Assembly: GCA_947179155.2 (NCBI GenBank)
Contig: OX359265.1
Span: forward strand, 55,315,040 to 55,379,039
Direction of reading: 5' to 3'
Origin: Hedera helix
Lineage: Eukaryota > Streptophyta > Magnoliopsida > Apiales > Araliaceae
DNA: 64,000 nt
Shown here piece by piece: positions 34,315 through 44,645 of the stretch. How positions within the stretch are numbered: position 1 is the stretch's first letter; every line of letters starts with the position of its first letter. The notes under the pieces were generated by a model, which was given only the letters and a program-made list of their open reading frames with translations, did no database searches and was not told where the DNA came from. Made by a program: the position numbers and the translations under genes.

Positions 34315-35667
34315 TTGTTATTTGTCTCGTGTGGAAATAATTTGTCTACACGAATTATCACATGACACTTTTATTCCATATTCGTAAGTGATATCATTTT
34401 CCTTTATACTCATAAGGGATACCATCTTTTTCATCTTCCATTATTCAAACTTACTATGGTAAGGGATATTAATTCTCTTCACCTTTTGTTAATCAAACCT
34501 GCTACGGTAAGGGATATTATTTTCTTCCATACACCTAAATCGAAACTTATTATGGAACTATTGCTTCTATAATTCCTGAAAATATTATATGTTCCATAAT
34601 AGTTGAATTTCATTAGTTCAACTGAACCTTCCTATTTTCTGAACATTTCCATTGAACTATAATCGTTATTCTGAACTATGAATCTTGAATATCATTTTTA
34701 AATTTCACTCCACATCATGTTGGCAATTTGGACATTATTTGAATCTGCACAAAGTAAACTTCCGATACTTATTGTTTATCCTGTTCTTCTGTTCATCATT
34801 TGTATCACTGTTATTTGTATTAATCATCAAGAATCAAGCTGTTGTGAATATCTGTGGCCGGGGGCACAGATGTGATATAATTGTTGAACAGATGATAGGT
34901 TAAAGGCGATATACTAGGTTAAAGGCGATACATCTGTTCGGTGTCTTTTATGACACGTGGTGAATGTTCTCTTTGGCCCGTAGTGCAAAGATGAACTGTT
35001 GGTTGGTATGATTATGACCAAAGGCTGAATCTGGTATAATCATGACCGTTGGTGTTATATTGAATGTCTTTGGCCCGTAGTGCAAAGACGAACTGTTGAT
35101 CTGCATGATTATGACCAGGAACTGTGAAGTTGTATTATCTTGACTAATGGTATTTCAGATGATAAAAGTTGATGATATTTTTACTAAAAAGAGAAGCGAG
35201 TGGACATTATAGTCTGCATTATTCTTCTAATAGATTGTTCATTCCGCTGCTATTATTGATCTGAACGTTGTTTAAGAATTTAACTGCAGTTTTTGATATA
35301 AACCTTGTAGTCTATTGTATTCTATCAAGAACTCAACTGTTGAAGGCTAATGATAAATTATTCGTCATTATCTTAGTCATGATATTTCTTACTGGGCTAT
35401 TTGAGCTCACCCTTTCTTTTCGTTCCATTGTTTTTCAACAGGAGATGAGAACGTAACGGGGTCTAGCCGGGGAATGGAGTGAGAGTGCGGGGATAGCTAT
35501 CATAGTCTTCACGTGTTATAAAATAGTGTGGCAATAATAAAGAAGACTTAGTTGTGTTGTATTATCCACTGTATTGTTGTACGTTGTATTTCATTGTAAT
35601 AATTTTGGTGTAGTCTTTTGACGACTCAAGTTTGGGCTGTGTGGGCCTAGATTTGGGGGCGTCACAG

Positions 35668-35682
35668 TTGGTATCAGAGCTT
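35668..35682 (+). other. Gypsy primer-binding site
   Basis: TTGGTATCAGAGC starts one base after the 5' LTR and matches initiator methionine tRNA. Confidence 0.9.
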
Positions 35683-35865
35683 AGGGATATGGTCTTTAAT
35701 GGAGATCTGGGGTAGAACTAGGAGGGGAGAGACGAATATAATCAGTCACTAGTGTGTCCCACCTAAATTAGATTTTATTATCTAATGAGTTGATTTGAAT
35801 ATAGGGACATGAAGTGATGAGTCAGTTTATTTGAACTAACATTTATTTTGTGACCACAGTTAAGT

Positions 35866-36498
35866 ATGGCATCTGGAAATCAGGAGGTTAACTATGAAAT
35901 GACCGAAACAAATGTAGCTGCAAAACAAGAGGCGACGAATAATCTTCTTACAAACTCAGAGTTGAATCATTTGCCTAAGGCAAAAATTATGCGTGTTCTA
36001 TCCAGTAAGGATGAAGGTGAAAGTTCTGCTACAGTCGTTCCAGATCCATTATTAGAAGCAATTAAAGGAAGTAATGAACTTGCGGAAATTATTGCCTTTA
36101 ATTTACTCACTAATTGGGAGAGTCATATCACCTGGTTATGCTCTATAACAAAGGATCAGAATATATGGACTTTTCATATTAGTCTTTGGGATTTATGGTG
36201 TTCCAGCTATGAGTTTCAAGATTATTTAAAAATGATGTTTCTATACTTTTGGGCGTTACAATTTAAAGGAATTCAGGTTAAGTTAGTCACTATCATGGAA
36301 ACTGCAGTCTATCGAAAATACTATTCTTATAGAAATCATTGGTACGTTACTACTGATGAAGTTGAGGAATCCGAGAAACAGTTCGTTAGAGAATTATTTA
36401 GTGGTATTCCCATGGTTGAAATACGTGAAGATCCGAATGAAGTACTCGGGATTCGATTTGACGATAACAGTCAAGAAACCGAAGGAGGTGATAACTAG
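35866..36498 (+). CDS. Unrecognised 210-residue ORF in the gag position of the gypsy element
   Basis: The first open frame after the gypsy leader. It has an acidic, Asn/Glu-rich N-terminus (about residues 1-75), then an aromatic-rich middle with many Trp/Tyr/Phe (residues 85-160), then an acidic tail. I see no retrotransposon gag domain and no CCHC knuckle. It overlaps the next open frame by 143 bp in another frame. It may be a rearranged gag remnant, a captured host piece or a lineage-specific ORF. I do not recognise it and assign no function. Confidence 0.5.
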   Translation: MASGNQEVNYEMTETNVAAKQEATNNLLTNSELNHLPKAKIMRVLSSKDEGESSATVVPDPLLEAIKGSNELAEIIAFNLLTNWESHITWLCSITKDQNIWTFHISLWDLWCSSYEFQDYLKMMFLYFWALQFKGIQVKLVTIMETAVYRKYYSYRNHWYVTTDEVEESEKQFVRELFSGIPMVEIREDPNEVLGIRFDDNSQETEGGDN

Positions 36499-37114
36499 TA
36501 AGTTATTCATAAATTCTCGTGAATTCTACGCTCTGTTAGATACTGGCTCTATCCACTCTTTTATCTCACCTATATGTACTCAACGTTTAAATTTGACTAT
36601 TGAAAACTTAAATCTTGTCTTATCAGTTGAAACCTCATTGGGAGAAATACCTATTACATTTACTATCTATAAATCTTGCCTAGTTCAAATCAACAACCTC
36701 ACATTACCTGTTGACCTTATTTCTTTGGAGATGCATGAATTTGATGTGATTTTAGGAATTGATTGGTTGACTACCCATCATGCTAAAATTGATTATTTCC
36801 ATAAGATTATTAGTTTTCATATTCCTAATCAACCTGTCATGCAAATTCAAGCAACTAAACCATTGAAATCTATAACTATTATTTCTAGCCATAAAGTCAT
36901 TCGTTTATTGAAAAACGGATGTCAAACCTTTTTAGCCTATGTCATTGATTTGAACAAAAATACGTCAAACTTGAATGATATTCCTATTGTTAATGAGTTC
37001 CTGACGTTTTTCCTGAGGAACTTCCTGGCTTATCCCCAAACCGAGAAATTGAATTCTGTATCGATCTTGAACCCGATACTAAGCCCTTTTCCAAAGCCCA
37101 AATGGCTCCCATAG
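36356..37114 (+). CDS. Gypsy aspartic protease region, frameshifted at its end
   Basis: 252-residue frame; only the part from about 36490 on is protease. The retropepsin active site reads LLDTGSIHSFIS and the conserved downstream block is DVILGIDWL. The normal linker into reverse transcriptase (DVFPEELPGL-like) continues in another frame from about 37003, so one base appears lost near 37000. The linker frame then stops soon after EMKV at about 37137, and reverse transcriptase never begins: sequence jumps to the RNase H border. The protease fold may be complete, but its link to gag and pol is broken. Confidence 0.75.
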   Translation: MKLRNPRNSSLENYLVVFPWLKYVKIRMKYSGFDLTITVKKPKEVITSKLFINSREFYALLDTGSIHSFISPICTQRLNLTIENLNLVLSVETSLGEIPITFTIYKSCLVQINNLTLPVDLISLEMHEFDVILGIDWLTTHHAKIDYFHKIISFHIPNQPVMQIQATKPLKSITIISSHKVIRLLKNGCQTFLAYVIDLNKNTSNLNDIPIVNEFLTFFLRNFLAYPQTEKLNSVSILNPILSPFPKPKWLP

Positions 37115-37133
37115 AACGCCAAGAGATGAAAGT

Positions 37134-39203
37134 TTGATTATTAGATATCGGTATCATTCGAGCGAGGAATACGAGAAGAGTTTTCAAGAACTCAAGAGGA
37201 GACTTGTTTCAGCTCCTGTTCTGACCATTCCATCAGGATCGGGAGAATTTGTCATATACAGCGATGCTTCAGGCAAAGGTCTAGGCTGTGTCCTTATGCA
37301 ACATGGAAAGGTTATAGCCTATGCCTCTCGACAACTCAAAGATTATGAGAAAAATTACCCTACTCATGATCTAGAGTTGGCAGCAGTCGTTTTCGCGTTG
37401 AAGATCTGGAGACACTACTTGTACGGAGAGAAAGTGGATATCTATACGGATCATAAAAGTCTCAAGTATTTCTTCACCCAGAAGGAACTCAACATGCGAC
37501 AACGACGTTGGCTTGAGCTGTTGAAGGATTATGATCACACAATCCAGTATCACCCGGGAAAGGCGAACGTTGTAGCTGACGCTTTGAGCAGAAAATCTTA
37601 TGCGAGTACAAGTGCACTGCTGACAACACAAAAGCGTATTTTGTACGACTTGCAAAAGATGGAGATAGAACTAAAGACACCAGGGACCCACTCGAAGATT
37701 GCTCACGTGCGAGTAGAACCAGCTTTAATCGATAAAATTAAAGCTGCTCAAGCTACCGATCCGGAACTGATAAACATGATAAAGAAAGTACAAGAAGGTA
37801 CCATTCCCGAAGCAAGAATCGACGAGAAAGGAATACTTCGAGTCAACTCTCGACTCTGTGTTCCTAACGATCCTGAATTAAGGCATAAAATCATGATGGA
37901 GGCACACAACACGCCATTTGCAATCCACCCTGGAGGTACCAAGATGTATCGAGATCTTCGACATACATTTTGGTGGAACAATATGAAAAGGGAGATTGCA
38001 GAGTTTATCTCAAGGTGCTTAACTTGTCAACGTGTCAAGGCAGAGCATCAAGTACCTAAGGGTCCTTTACAACCACTTGAGGTTCCCGAATGGAAGTGGG
38101 AACACATCAATATGGATTTCGTGACGGGTCTTCCCAAAGTTTCTCAAGGCTTAGATGCAATTTGGGTCATCGTAGATAGATTGACCAAATCCGCTCATTT
38201 CTTGCCTATACGAGAAAACTTTTCACTTGAACGTCTTGCCGGTATGTACATAAATGAGATCGTGAGATTGCATGGCATGCCAGTTTCCATAGTTTCTGAT
38301 CGAGATCCTAGATTCACTTCACGCTTTTGGATCAGTCTACAAAAAGCTATGGGCACTGAACTACGTTTTAGTTCTGCATACCATCCTCAAACGGACGGAC
38401 AATCGGAAAGGACGATCCAGACCCTCGAAGATCTTTTGAGACTTTGCGTACTAGATTTCAAAGGAAGTTGGGATAAGTACTTGCCATTGGTGGAATTTTC
38501 CTACAACAACAGTTACCAAGCAAGTATAGGTATGGCTCCATTCGAGGCTTTATATGGACGCAAATGTCGCTCTCCAGTATGTTGGAATGAGGTAGGAGAA
38601 GCAAAACTGTTGGGACCCGAGTTGGTACGCTTGACGACCGAAAAGATCCAAATGATCCGACAACGAATACAGACAGCACAAGAACGACAAAAGAGTTATG
38701 CCGATCTTCATCGGAGAGATGAGAGATTCAACGTCGGAGATCATGTATTCTTACGTGTTTCTCCTTGGAAAGGGGTTACGAGATTCGGAAAGAGAGGAAA
38801 ACTCAACCCTCGATTTATTGGCCCATTTGAAATCCTCGATCGGGTGGGAACTGTAGCTTACAGACTAGCCTTACCACCAAGTATGTCTCGCATCCATAAC
38901 GTTTTTCACATATCTATGTTACGTAAATATGTGAAGGACCCAAACCACGTCATTGAGTTAGAACCAGACGTTATAGCAGAAGATTTAACGTATGAGGAAG
39001 TACCTGTTAAGATCCTAGATAAGAAGGAGCAGATCTTACGCTCAAAGGTTATACCTCAAGTTAAGGTTTTATGGAGGAACCAAGATATTGAGGAAATGAC
39101 CTGGGAGCTAGAATCTGAGATGAAGTCTAGGTATCCATACCTCTTCGAAATGCCAGGTACGTCAATTTCGGGGACGAAATTTCATAAGGAGGGGAGGTTG
39201 TAA
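37134..39203 (+). CDS. Gypsy RNase H-integrase-chromodomain ORF lacking reverse transcriptase
   Basis: 689 residues in one clean frame. It opens in the last few residues of the reverse transcriptase connection (EEYEKSFQELKRRL). RNase H: D44 in IYSDASGKG, E81 in HDLELAA and D106 in YTDHKS. Next is the HHCC integrase zinc site (HNTPFAIHPGG...CLTCQRVKAEH), then the integrase core with D in MDFVTGLP, D in VSDRDPRF and E in DGQSERTIQ, and a C-terminal chromodomain-like segment (VKVLWRNQDIEEMTWELE), which in plant chromoviruses is thought to target heterochromatin. The palm of reverse transcriptase with its FIDD/YVDD-type motif is absent. The stop falls just inside the 3' LTR. Confidence 0.92.
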   Translation: MIIRYRYHSSEEYEKSFQELKRRLVSAPVLTIPSGSGEFVIYSDASGKGLGCVLMQHGKVIAYASRQLKDYEKNYPTHDLELAAVVFALKIWRHYLYGEKVDIYTDHKSLKYFFTQKELNMRQRRWLELLKDYDHTIQYHPGKANVVADALSRKSYASTSALLTTQKRILYDLQKMEIELKTPGTHSKIAHVRVEPALIDKIKAAQATDPELINMIKKVQEGTIPEARIDEKGILRVNSRLCVPNDPELRHKIMMEAHNTPFAIHPGGTKMYRDLRHTFWWNNMKREIAEFISRCLTCQRVKAEHQVPKGPLQPLEVPEWKWEHINMDFVTGLPKVSQGLDAIWVIVDRLTKSAHFLPIRENFSLERLAGMYINEIVRLHGMPVSIVSDRDPRFTSRFWISLQKAMGTELRFSSAYHPQTDGQSERTIQTLEDLLRLCVLDFKGSWDKYLPLVEFSYNNSYQASIGMAPFEALYGRKCRSPVCWNEVGEAKLLGPELVRLTTEKIQMIRQRIQTAQERQKSYADLHRRDERFNVGDHVFLRVSPWKGVTRFGKRGKLNPRFIGPFEILDRVGTVAYRLALPPSMSRIHNVFHISMLRKYVKDPNHVIELEPDVIAEDLTYEEVPVKILDKKEQILRSKVIPQVKVLWRNQDIEEMTWELESEMKSRYPYLFEMPGTSISGTKFHKEGRL
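39186..39198 (+). other. Gypsy polypurine tract
   Basis: AAGGAGGGGAGGT directly before the 3' LTR, the expected primer for plus-strand synthesis. Confidence 0.8.
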
Positions 39204-42200
39204 GACCCCGAATTTTATGAAATATAAAAATTAATTTTCTTCATACAGTAAGTGGTTAAATTGACAAAGTTAAAAGTTAAGGATGTTTCGTGCAAATTAT
39301 ACCTTGTTGGACAATATTCTTTTTGTCGGGGAATATTCGTTTTGTCGGGGAATATTCGTTCTGCCCGTACGACGGCGCAATATAATATTCGTGTCGTACG
39401 ACGGCGCCGAAATAACTAATTATTGGTGGACCCCACAACGGAATAATTGTCGGATATAGAAAACGACAGAAGTAACCTTTTTAAATAAAAATAGTCAACG
39501 GTGTTAACTATTTAAATACTGGTGATAAAAGAATAGTAGCATACGGTAATTTATGGTATTCTACAGTAGCATGCGGTACTCTACAGTAGCACACGGTATT
39601 GCACAGTGTCTTATATTATTGATCTGAAATTGACACCCTAACTGTTGCACATCATTTCATCAATAATTGTTGTTGTATAATATTTTATGTTATCAATTCA
39701 ATAATTGTTGCTACACAGTATTTTGCATTATTGATTCAATAATTGTCATTAAACTGTATTTCATATCATCGAGTCAATAATTGTTGGTGCACTGTAGTTT
39801 AAAATTATTGAATCTAATAATTGTCACAGTAGCAAATACACAGTAATTTATATTATTTAAATTAATAATAATCTGTAACATGTTTATTACATTATTGTTA
39901 TCATTGTTGTAGCATTATTTTATATGTTGGATCCACAGGTAGAATAAATAAAATAAAATAAAATAAAATAAATATTATTATTTTTCAAAAGTTACTATTC
40001 ACTGACGGAAGTTACTGTTCACATCGGAAAAGTTACTCCGGAGTCACTGTTCACTCCCGGAAATCACTATTCATCGGCTGACAAAAGTTACTGTTCATTA
40101 CTGTTCACTTTTTGAAAATTTTAAAGTTACTGTGCAAAGTTACTGTGCAAGTATTGAAATTTTTTTAAAAAAAAAACGTTTGCGCAGCCTCTCTCACCTA
40201 CCAAATGCACAGTGCCCACCTACCACGCATAGTACCCCATTTTCCCCTATAAATAGCTTGTTCAGCTGAATAGAAAAATCACACCTAAAACATAAAATTT
40301 TTCTATAAGAATTTTATGAGTTTTCTCTGAGAATAGTAAGGTTATTTTGAGAGTTTGAAAGTCAAAAGGAGTGCAGAAATTTTTCAAGTAAGTCTTTTAT
40401 TAAAGAGTAGTAATTTTATAAATTCCTATTTTTCACGGTATTCACAAATCTTCCTTTAGAAGACTCTTCTATTAGAAGATTCATTTTTAAAAGCTTTCTT
40501 TAGAAGATTTATTTTGAAATATTATTTTAAAAACTATTTGAAAGTTGTTATATTATACTACAAAAATTATGTTAAATATATATAATTTTGATAGTTCATA
40601 ATATACGAGTTATCATACACTTTGAAATTTATATGTGGTAATTACTAATTTATATTATAAATATATAGGTTGATCAACCTCATTTAAATCAATATCCAGT
40701 CACGTGTTAAGGTAAGGAATATCAATCTTTTCACACTCTTAAACTTACTACGGTAAGGGGTATCACTCTTTTCATCATCATAAATGGATATTATTTTCTT
40801 TCTTACTTGAAGGGATTATCATTCTTTGATTCTCGAAAATAATATCGTTTCTTTCTTGTGCCATTTATTTCCATGTATTAAATTGTGGGAATAACCTTAC
40901 GGCGCGGTTTACCGCCTGTTGGTGAATAACCTTATGTATTCATTCCTTATTAATCTTTGAGAATAACCTTACGGTGCGGATTACGCCTGTTTGGTGAATA
41001 ACTCTTCGTGTTCAAATTCTATTAAATTGTGGGAATAACCTTACGGTGCGGATTACGCCTGTTTGGTGAATAACTATTCGTATTCAAATTGATGGGAATA
41101 ACCTTACGGTGCGGATTATCGCCTGTTGGTGAATAACCCTTGTTATTTGTCTCGTGTGGAAATAATTTGTCTACACGAATTATCACATGACACTTTTATT
41201 CCATATTCGTAAGTGATATCATTTTCCTTTATACTCATAAGGGATACCATCTTTTTCATCTTCCATTATTCAAACTTACTATGGTAAGGGATATTAATTC
41301 CCTTCACCTTTTGTTAATCAAACCTGCTACGGTAAGGGATATTATTTTCTTCCATACACCTAAATCGAAACTTATTATGGAACTATTGCTTCTATAATTC
41401 CTGAAAATATTATATGTTCCATAATAGTTGAATTTCATTAGTTCAACTGAACCTTCCTATTTTCTGAACATTTCCATTGAACTATAATCGTTATTCTGAA
41501 CTATGAATCTTGAATATCATTTTTAAATTTCACTCCACATCATGTTGGCAATTTGGACATTATTTGAATCTGCACAAAGTAAACTTCCGATACTTATTGT
41601 TTATCCTGTTCTTCTGTTCATCATTTGTATCACTGTTATTTGTATTAATCATCAAGAATCAAGCTGTTGTGAATATCTGTGGCCGGGGGCACAGATGTGA
41701 TATAATTGTTGAACAGATGATAGGTTAAAGGCGATATACTAGGTTAAAGGCGATACATCTGTTCGGTGTCTTTTATGACACGTGGTGAATGTTCTCTTTG
41801 GCCCGTAGTGCAAAGATGAACTGTTGGTTGGTATGATTATGACCAAAGGCTGAATCTGGTATAATCATGACCGTTGGTGTTATATTGAATGTCTTTGGCC
41901 CGTAGTGCAAAGACGAACTGTTGATCTGCATGATTATGACCAGGAACTGTGAAGTTGTATTATCTTGACTAATGGTATTTCAGATGATAAAAGTTGATGA
42001 TATTTTTACTAAAAAGAGAAGCGAGTGGACATTATAGTCTGCATTATTCTTCTAATAGATTGTTCATTCCGCTGCTATTATTGATCTGAACGTTGTTTAA
42101 GAATTTAACTGCAGTTTTTGATATAAACCTTGTAGTCTATTGTATTCTATCAAGAACTCAACTGTTGAAGGCTAATGATAAATTATTCGTCATTATCTTA

Positions 42201-42491
42201 GTCATGATATTTCTTACTGGGCTATTTGAGCTCACCCTTTCTTTTCGTTCCATTGTTTTTCAACAGGAGATGAGAACGTAACGGGGTCTAGCCGGGGAAT
42301 GGAGTGAGAGTGCGGGGATAGCTATCATAGTCTTCACGTGTTATAAAATAGTGTGGCAATAATAAAGAAGACTTAGTTGTGTTGTATTATCCACTGTATT
42401 GTTGTACGTTGTATTTCATTGTAATAATTTTGGTGTAGTCTTTTGACGACTCAAGTTTGGGCTGTGTGGGCCTAGATTTGGGGGCGTCACA
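39199..42491 (+). repeat. Gypsy 3' LTR
   Basis: 3,293 bp, the same length as the 5' LTR and nearly identical at an offset of 6,825 bp. It ends GGCGTCACA followed by the CATGT duplication. Confidence 0.95.
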
Positions 42492-42496
42492 CATGT

Positions 42497-42786
42497 GGTT
42501 GAGAAGATTCTTCGAGGATCTTGGAGTCGTCCCTCATGCTTCAGATCCTGTGACTGTTTACTGTGATAGCACAGCGGCCCTAGGTTACACTAAGGACCCT
42601 AAGTATCACGGCAGGACGAAGCACATTGACTTGAGGATGAACTTCATTAGAGAGAACATAGCAAATAATGAGGTGATATTGGAGTACATGCCCACTGACC
42701 TTATGGTAGCGGATCCCTTGACGAAACCGATACCGAGAGATGCTTTTTGTAGGCATGTTAGTTCGTTAGGGCTTCGTAGGGTTTGA
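42497..42786 (+). pseudogene. Detached C-terminal piece of the copia polyprotein
   Basis: The remaining 95 codons of copia RNase H after the gypsy insertion, in frame with codon 1240 of the upstream part. It has the block VYCDSTAALGYTKDPKYHGR and the usual C-terminal ADPLTKPI motif, and ends at TGA. The gypsy LTR now separates it from the rest. Confidence 0.93.
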
Positions 42787-44160
42787 TGTACTTTCTTATT
42801 TTATTGTATATCACTCATTATTTGGCTTGTATTAAAGATATTCATTGTTGTATCGAGATATTTATCATTTATGCGAGATTCATTTGTTCCTACTTATGAT
42901 TGTGTTGTTTTAGCGCATATGATAAATATTAATGGTTCACACAGTTATTATGCATATTGGATATGCACACACACTAAATATATGTCAACAGGTTGATTGA
43001 CTCACTCACACGAGCAATCACCCTTGGCGCTTTGAAGAGCGAGCAAGGTTGAGACAGTTCATATTGGCCCTTTGAATAGCGAATTTTGATGTTTTGGATA
43101 ACAATCAATTGGCGCTTGATAGCGAGCAATATGAAATATTATGTCGCCTTGGCATGAGCCAAGATGAAGTTAATTTGGATTAACTGAATATAGAATGTCC
43201 CACCATCTATATTAACCTGCATTGATAGCCGGATGCGAAGTTTCAGAGTTGGCGCTTGGGAAAGCGAGCAATCTAGAAATTCGAGTTAGGCGCTTGTGGA
43301 GCGACTGAACTAAGATCCGTATGGCATGACCATATAACATATGCTCATATAAATGAGATTGTCTGCCATAACATGATAACCGGACGCGAAATTTCAAATG
43401 TGGCGCTTTGATAAGCGAGCATTTTTTGAAATGTTCGAGTTAGACACTCTAGGAGTGACTAGACTAAGGTCCGCACAACAAGGCTATAGAATAGTATGTT
43501 GTGAGAGTGTTACATGTGCTTAACGACCATGTAAAGGAGGTGAGTGAATGGATCCCTGTTTCCTCACCGTGTGAGTCCTGTAGGACAAAATCTTTATTCC
43601 TACATCAAGTGCTCTTTGTGATCTTTGACTATACTACAAAGACATGGATTAGTGTTGCTACTTTGGTTTCGATTCCTAAGGTCAAGATTGATGAGACTCT
43701 AAGGACCGATTCTGGGAAAGCAGTTGATTCATATCTGAATAGTATTAGGGCAAAGAGAAGATAATTTGATTTCACCTCGTTCTGCACTTATTGTCGACAA
43801 CTATAGCGCTTCGATAGCGATATAGTAATAAGTGAGATACGAAATGGACTTGGGCCCAAAGGTGGTTAAGTATGACTCTCTGAGGGATTAGAGATACTTA
43901 ACCTAGTGAAATTCAAATGTGTCTGGGGTACTATGAGTTTATAGGTTGTAGTCTCTACGTAAACTAATTGAGTTTGACGTGAGAGCTCCCGCACTGTTTT
44001 CTTGAAAGGGTAGATGCCTCTATGTTGGCCCTAACGGGTTTGATGTAGAGCTCCCGCATTACAGGTGAACTCAACGGTCACACGATCCGGCAAATATGAA
44101 TACATGTTATTTTGGTTTGAGCTAATTTTTAGCAGTTGTGATGATTACGTCGTCCCCGCC
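42787..44160 (+). other. Copia 3' non-coding region with a repeated-hairpin array
   Basis: About 1.37 kb between the pol stop and the polypurine tract. Short stem-loops with the consensus TTGGCGCTTnnnnAGCGAGCAA recur at 43024, 43064 (weaker), 43109, 43249, 43287, 43400 and 43804; the stem is CGCT(T)/(A)AGCG and the loops vary. Others are CTTGGCATGAGCCAAG near 43148 and CACTCTAGGAGTG near 43445. Also GAGCTCCCGCA is repeated at about 43983 and 44047. An 87-codon open frame at 43501-43764 has no recognised relative. Confidence 0.7.
43501..43764 (+). other. 87-codon open frame in the copia 3' region, function unknown
   Basis: Reads MRVLHVLNDHVKEVSEWIP... and ends KRR. It has no membrane segment or motif I recognise. 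It lies beyond the pol stop, where a few copia lineages carry extra ORFs, but its composition alone does not prove that it is coding. Confidence 0.25.
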
Positions 44161-44176
44161 ATGGGCGAGTGGGAGA
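44161..44176 (+). other. Copia polypurine tract
   Basis: ATGGGCGAGTGGGAGA, purine-rich and immediately before the 3' LTR. Confidence 0.75.
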
Positions 44177-44645
44177 TGTTGGATCTTGGATATTTAAATG
44201 GGGCGCCCATGGAGGGTCCGACCCATTTGGTTGTTAGTCAGATGGCTATTGAGACTCAGTCTTTAACGTTATAATTATAACGTTAAGTTGACTGAGTGGT
44301 TGGAGGTTTTATAGGGAGTGGGTTAAACCACTACGCCTATAAAACCCACGACCTCAGTTCATCTGAGATCATCCCATCATCAATTATCAATATACTGGAT
44401 ATTGATTAAGCCACAGTTCTCCTAAAATAACAACTGAATTCCCAAATTTGTGACGGATCGTGAATTAGTTCTCCGTTCTCATTCTGTAGTTCGGAGACGA
44501 CTGTTTGGGTTTGGGTTTGGCTTTGGCTTTTCAACCGTACGAGTTCTTCCGCACCAAAAGATCACGCTTCGAGGGTATGATTTTTGGTTCTCGTTAATGT
44601 ATTTGTGTAAATATGTGATAACATACATATTATTAAAATCCTTCA
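44177..44645 (+). repeat. Copia 3' LTR
   Basis: 469 bp, two differences from the 5' LTR. Read on the minus strand, it supplies about 55 codons fused to the interrupted tetraspanin before a stop at 44481-44479. Confidence 0.95.

Larger units (their letters stand above)
32374..35666 (+). repeat. Gypsy 5' LTR
   Basis: 3,293 bp, unusually long. It has AT-rich repeats around 32810-33060 (ATTATTGATTCAATAATTG-like words), a GTTACTGTTCAC repeat cluster at 33165-33330, a TATA box at 33424 and a four-copy tandem array at 34062-34314. Two 60-75-codon open frames (34685-34903, 35268-35456) recur identically in the 3' LTR but resemble no known protein. Confidence 0.95.
32374..42491 (+). mobile_element. 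Ty3/gypsy chromovirus-type retrotransposon, non-autonomous, nested in copia
   Basis: 10,118 bp. The LTRs at 32374-35666 and 39199-42491 are both 3,293 bp, start TGTAAGACCCC and end GGCGTCACA. A perfect 5-bp duplication CATGT flanks it (32369-32373 and 42492-42496). I found only three differences between LTRs: 33342-33343/40167-40168 (TT/AA) and 34476/41301 (T/C). The internal part is only 3,532 bp. Integrase comes after RNase H, with a C-terminal chromodomain-like segment, which with the long LTRs points to the Tekay/Del lineage. Reverse transcriptase is missing and no ordinary gag is seen, so it must have moved with enzymes from a relative. Confidence 0.95.
26905..44645 (+). mobile_element. 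Ty1/copia retrotransposon (carries a nested gypsy element)
   Basis: TG...CA-bounded 469-bp LTRs at 26905-27373 and 44177-44645 differ at two places (26973/44245 A/G and 27226/44498 T/C). Without the nested 10.1-kb element and its duplication it is about 7.6 kb long. Flanking 5-mers are AATCA (26900-26904) and AATCT (44646-44650), an imperfect target duplication. A tRNA-iMet type primer-binding site follows the left LTR and a purine-rich tract precedes the right LTR. The gene order is protease, integrase, reverse transcriptase, RNase H, which defines copia. The element inserted into the C-terminal coding end of a minus-strand tetraspanin gene. Confidence 0.95.

Noticed and set aside
34685..35456. 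72- and 62-codon open frames in the gypsy LTR (repeated at 41510-42281)
   Set aside because: Identical in both LTRs because the LTRs are identical, so their preservation is no sign of selection; hydrophobic but no recognised family.
44065..44274. 69-codon open frame across the copia polypurine tract and 3' LTR
   Set aside because: It crosses the LTR border and replication signals; not a plausible gene.
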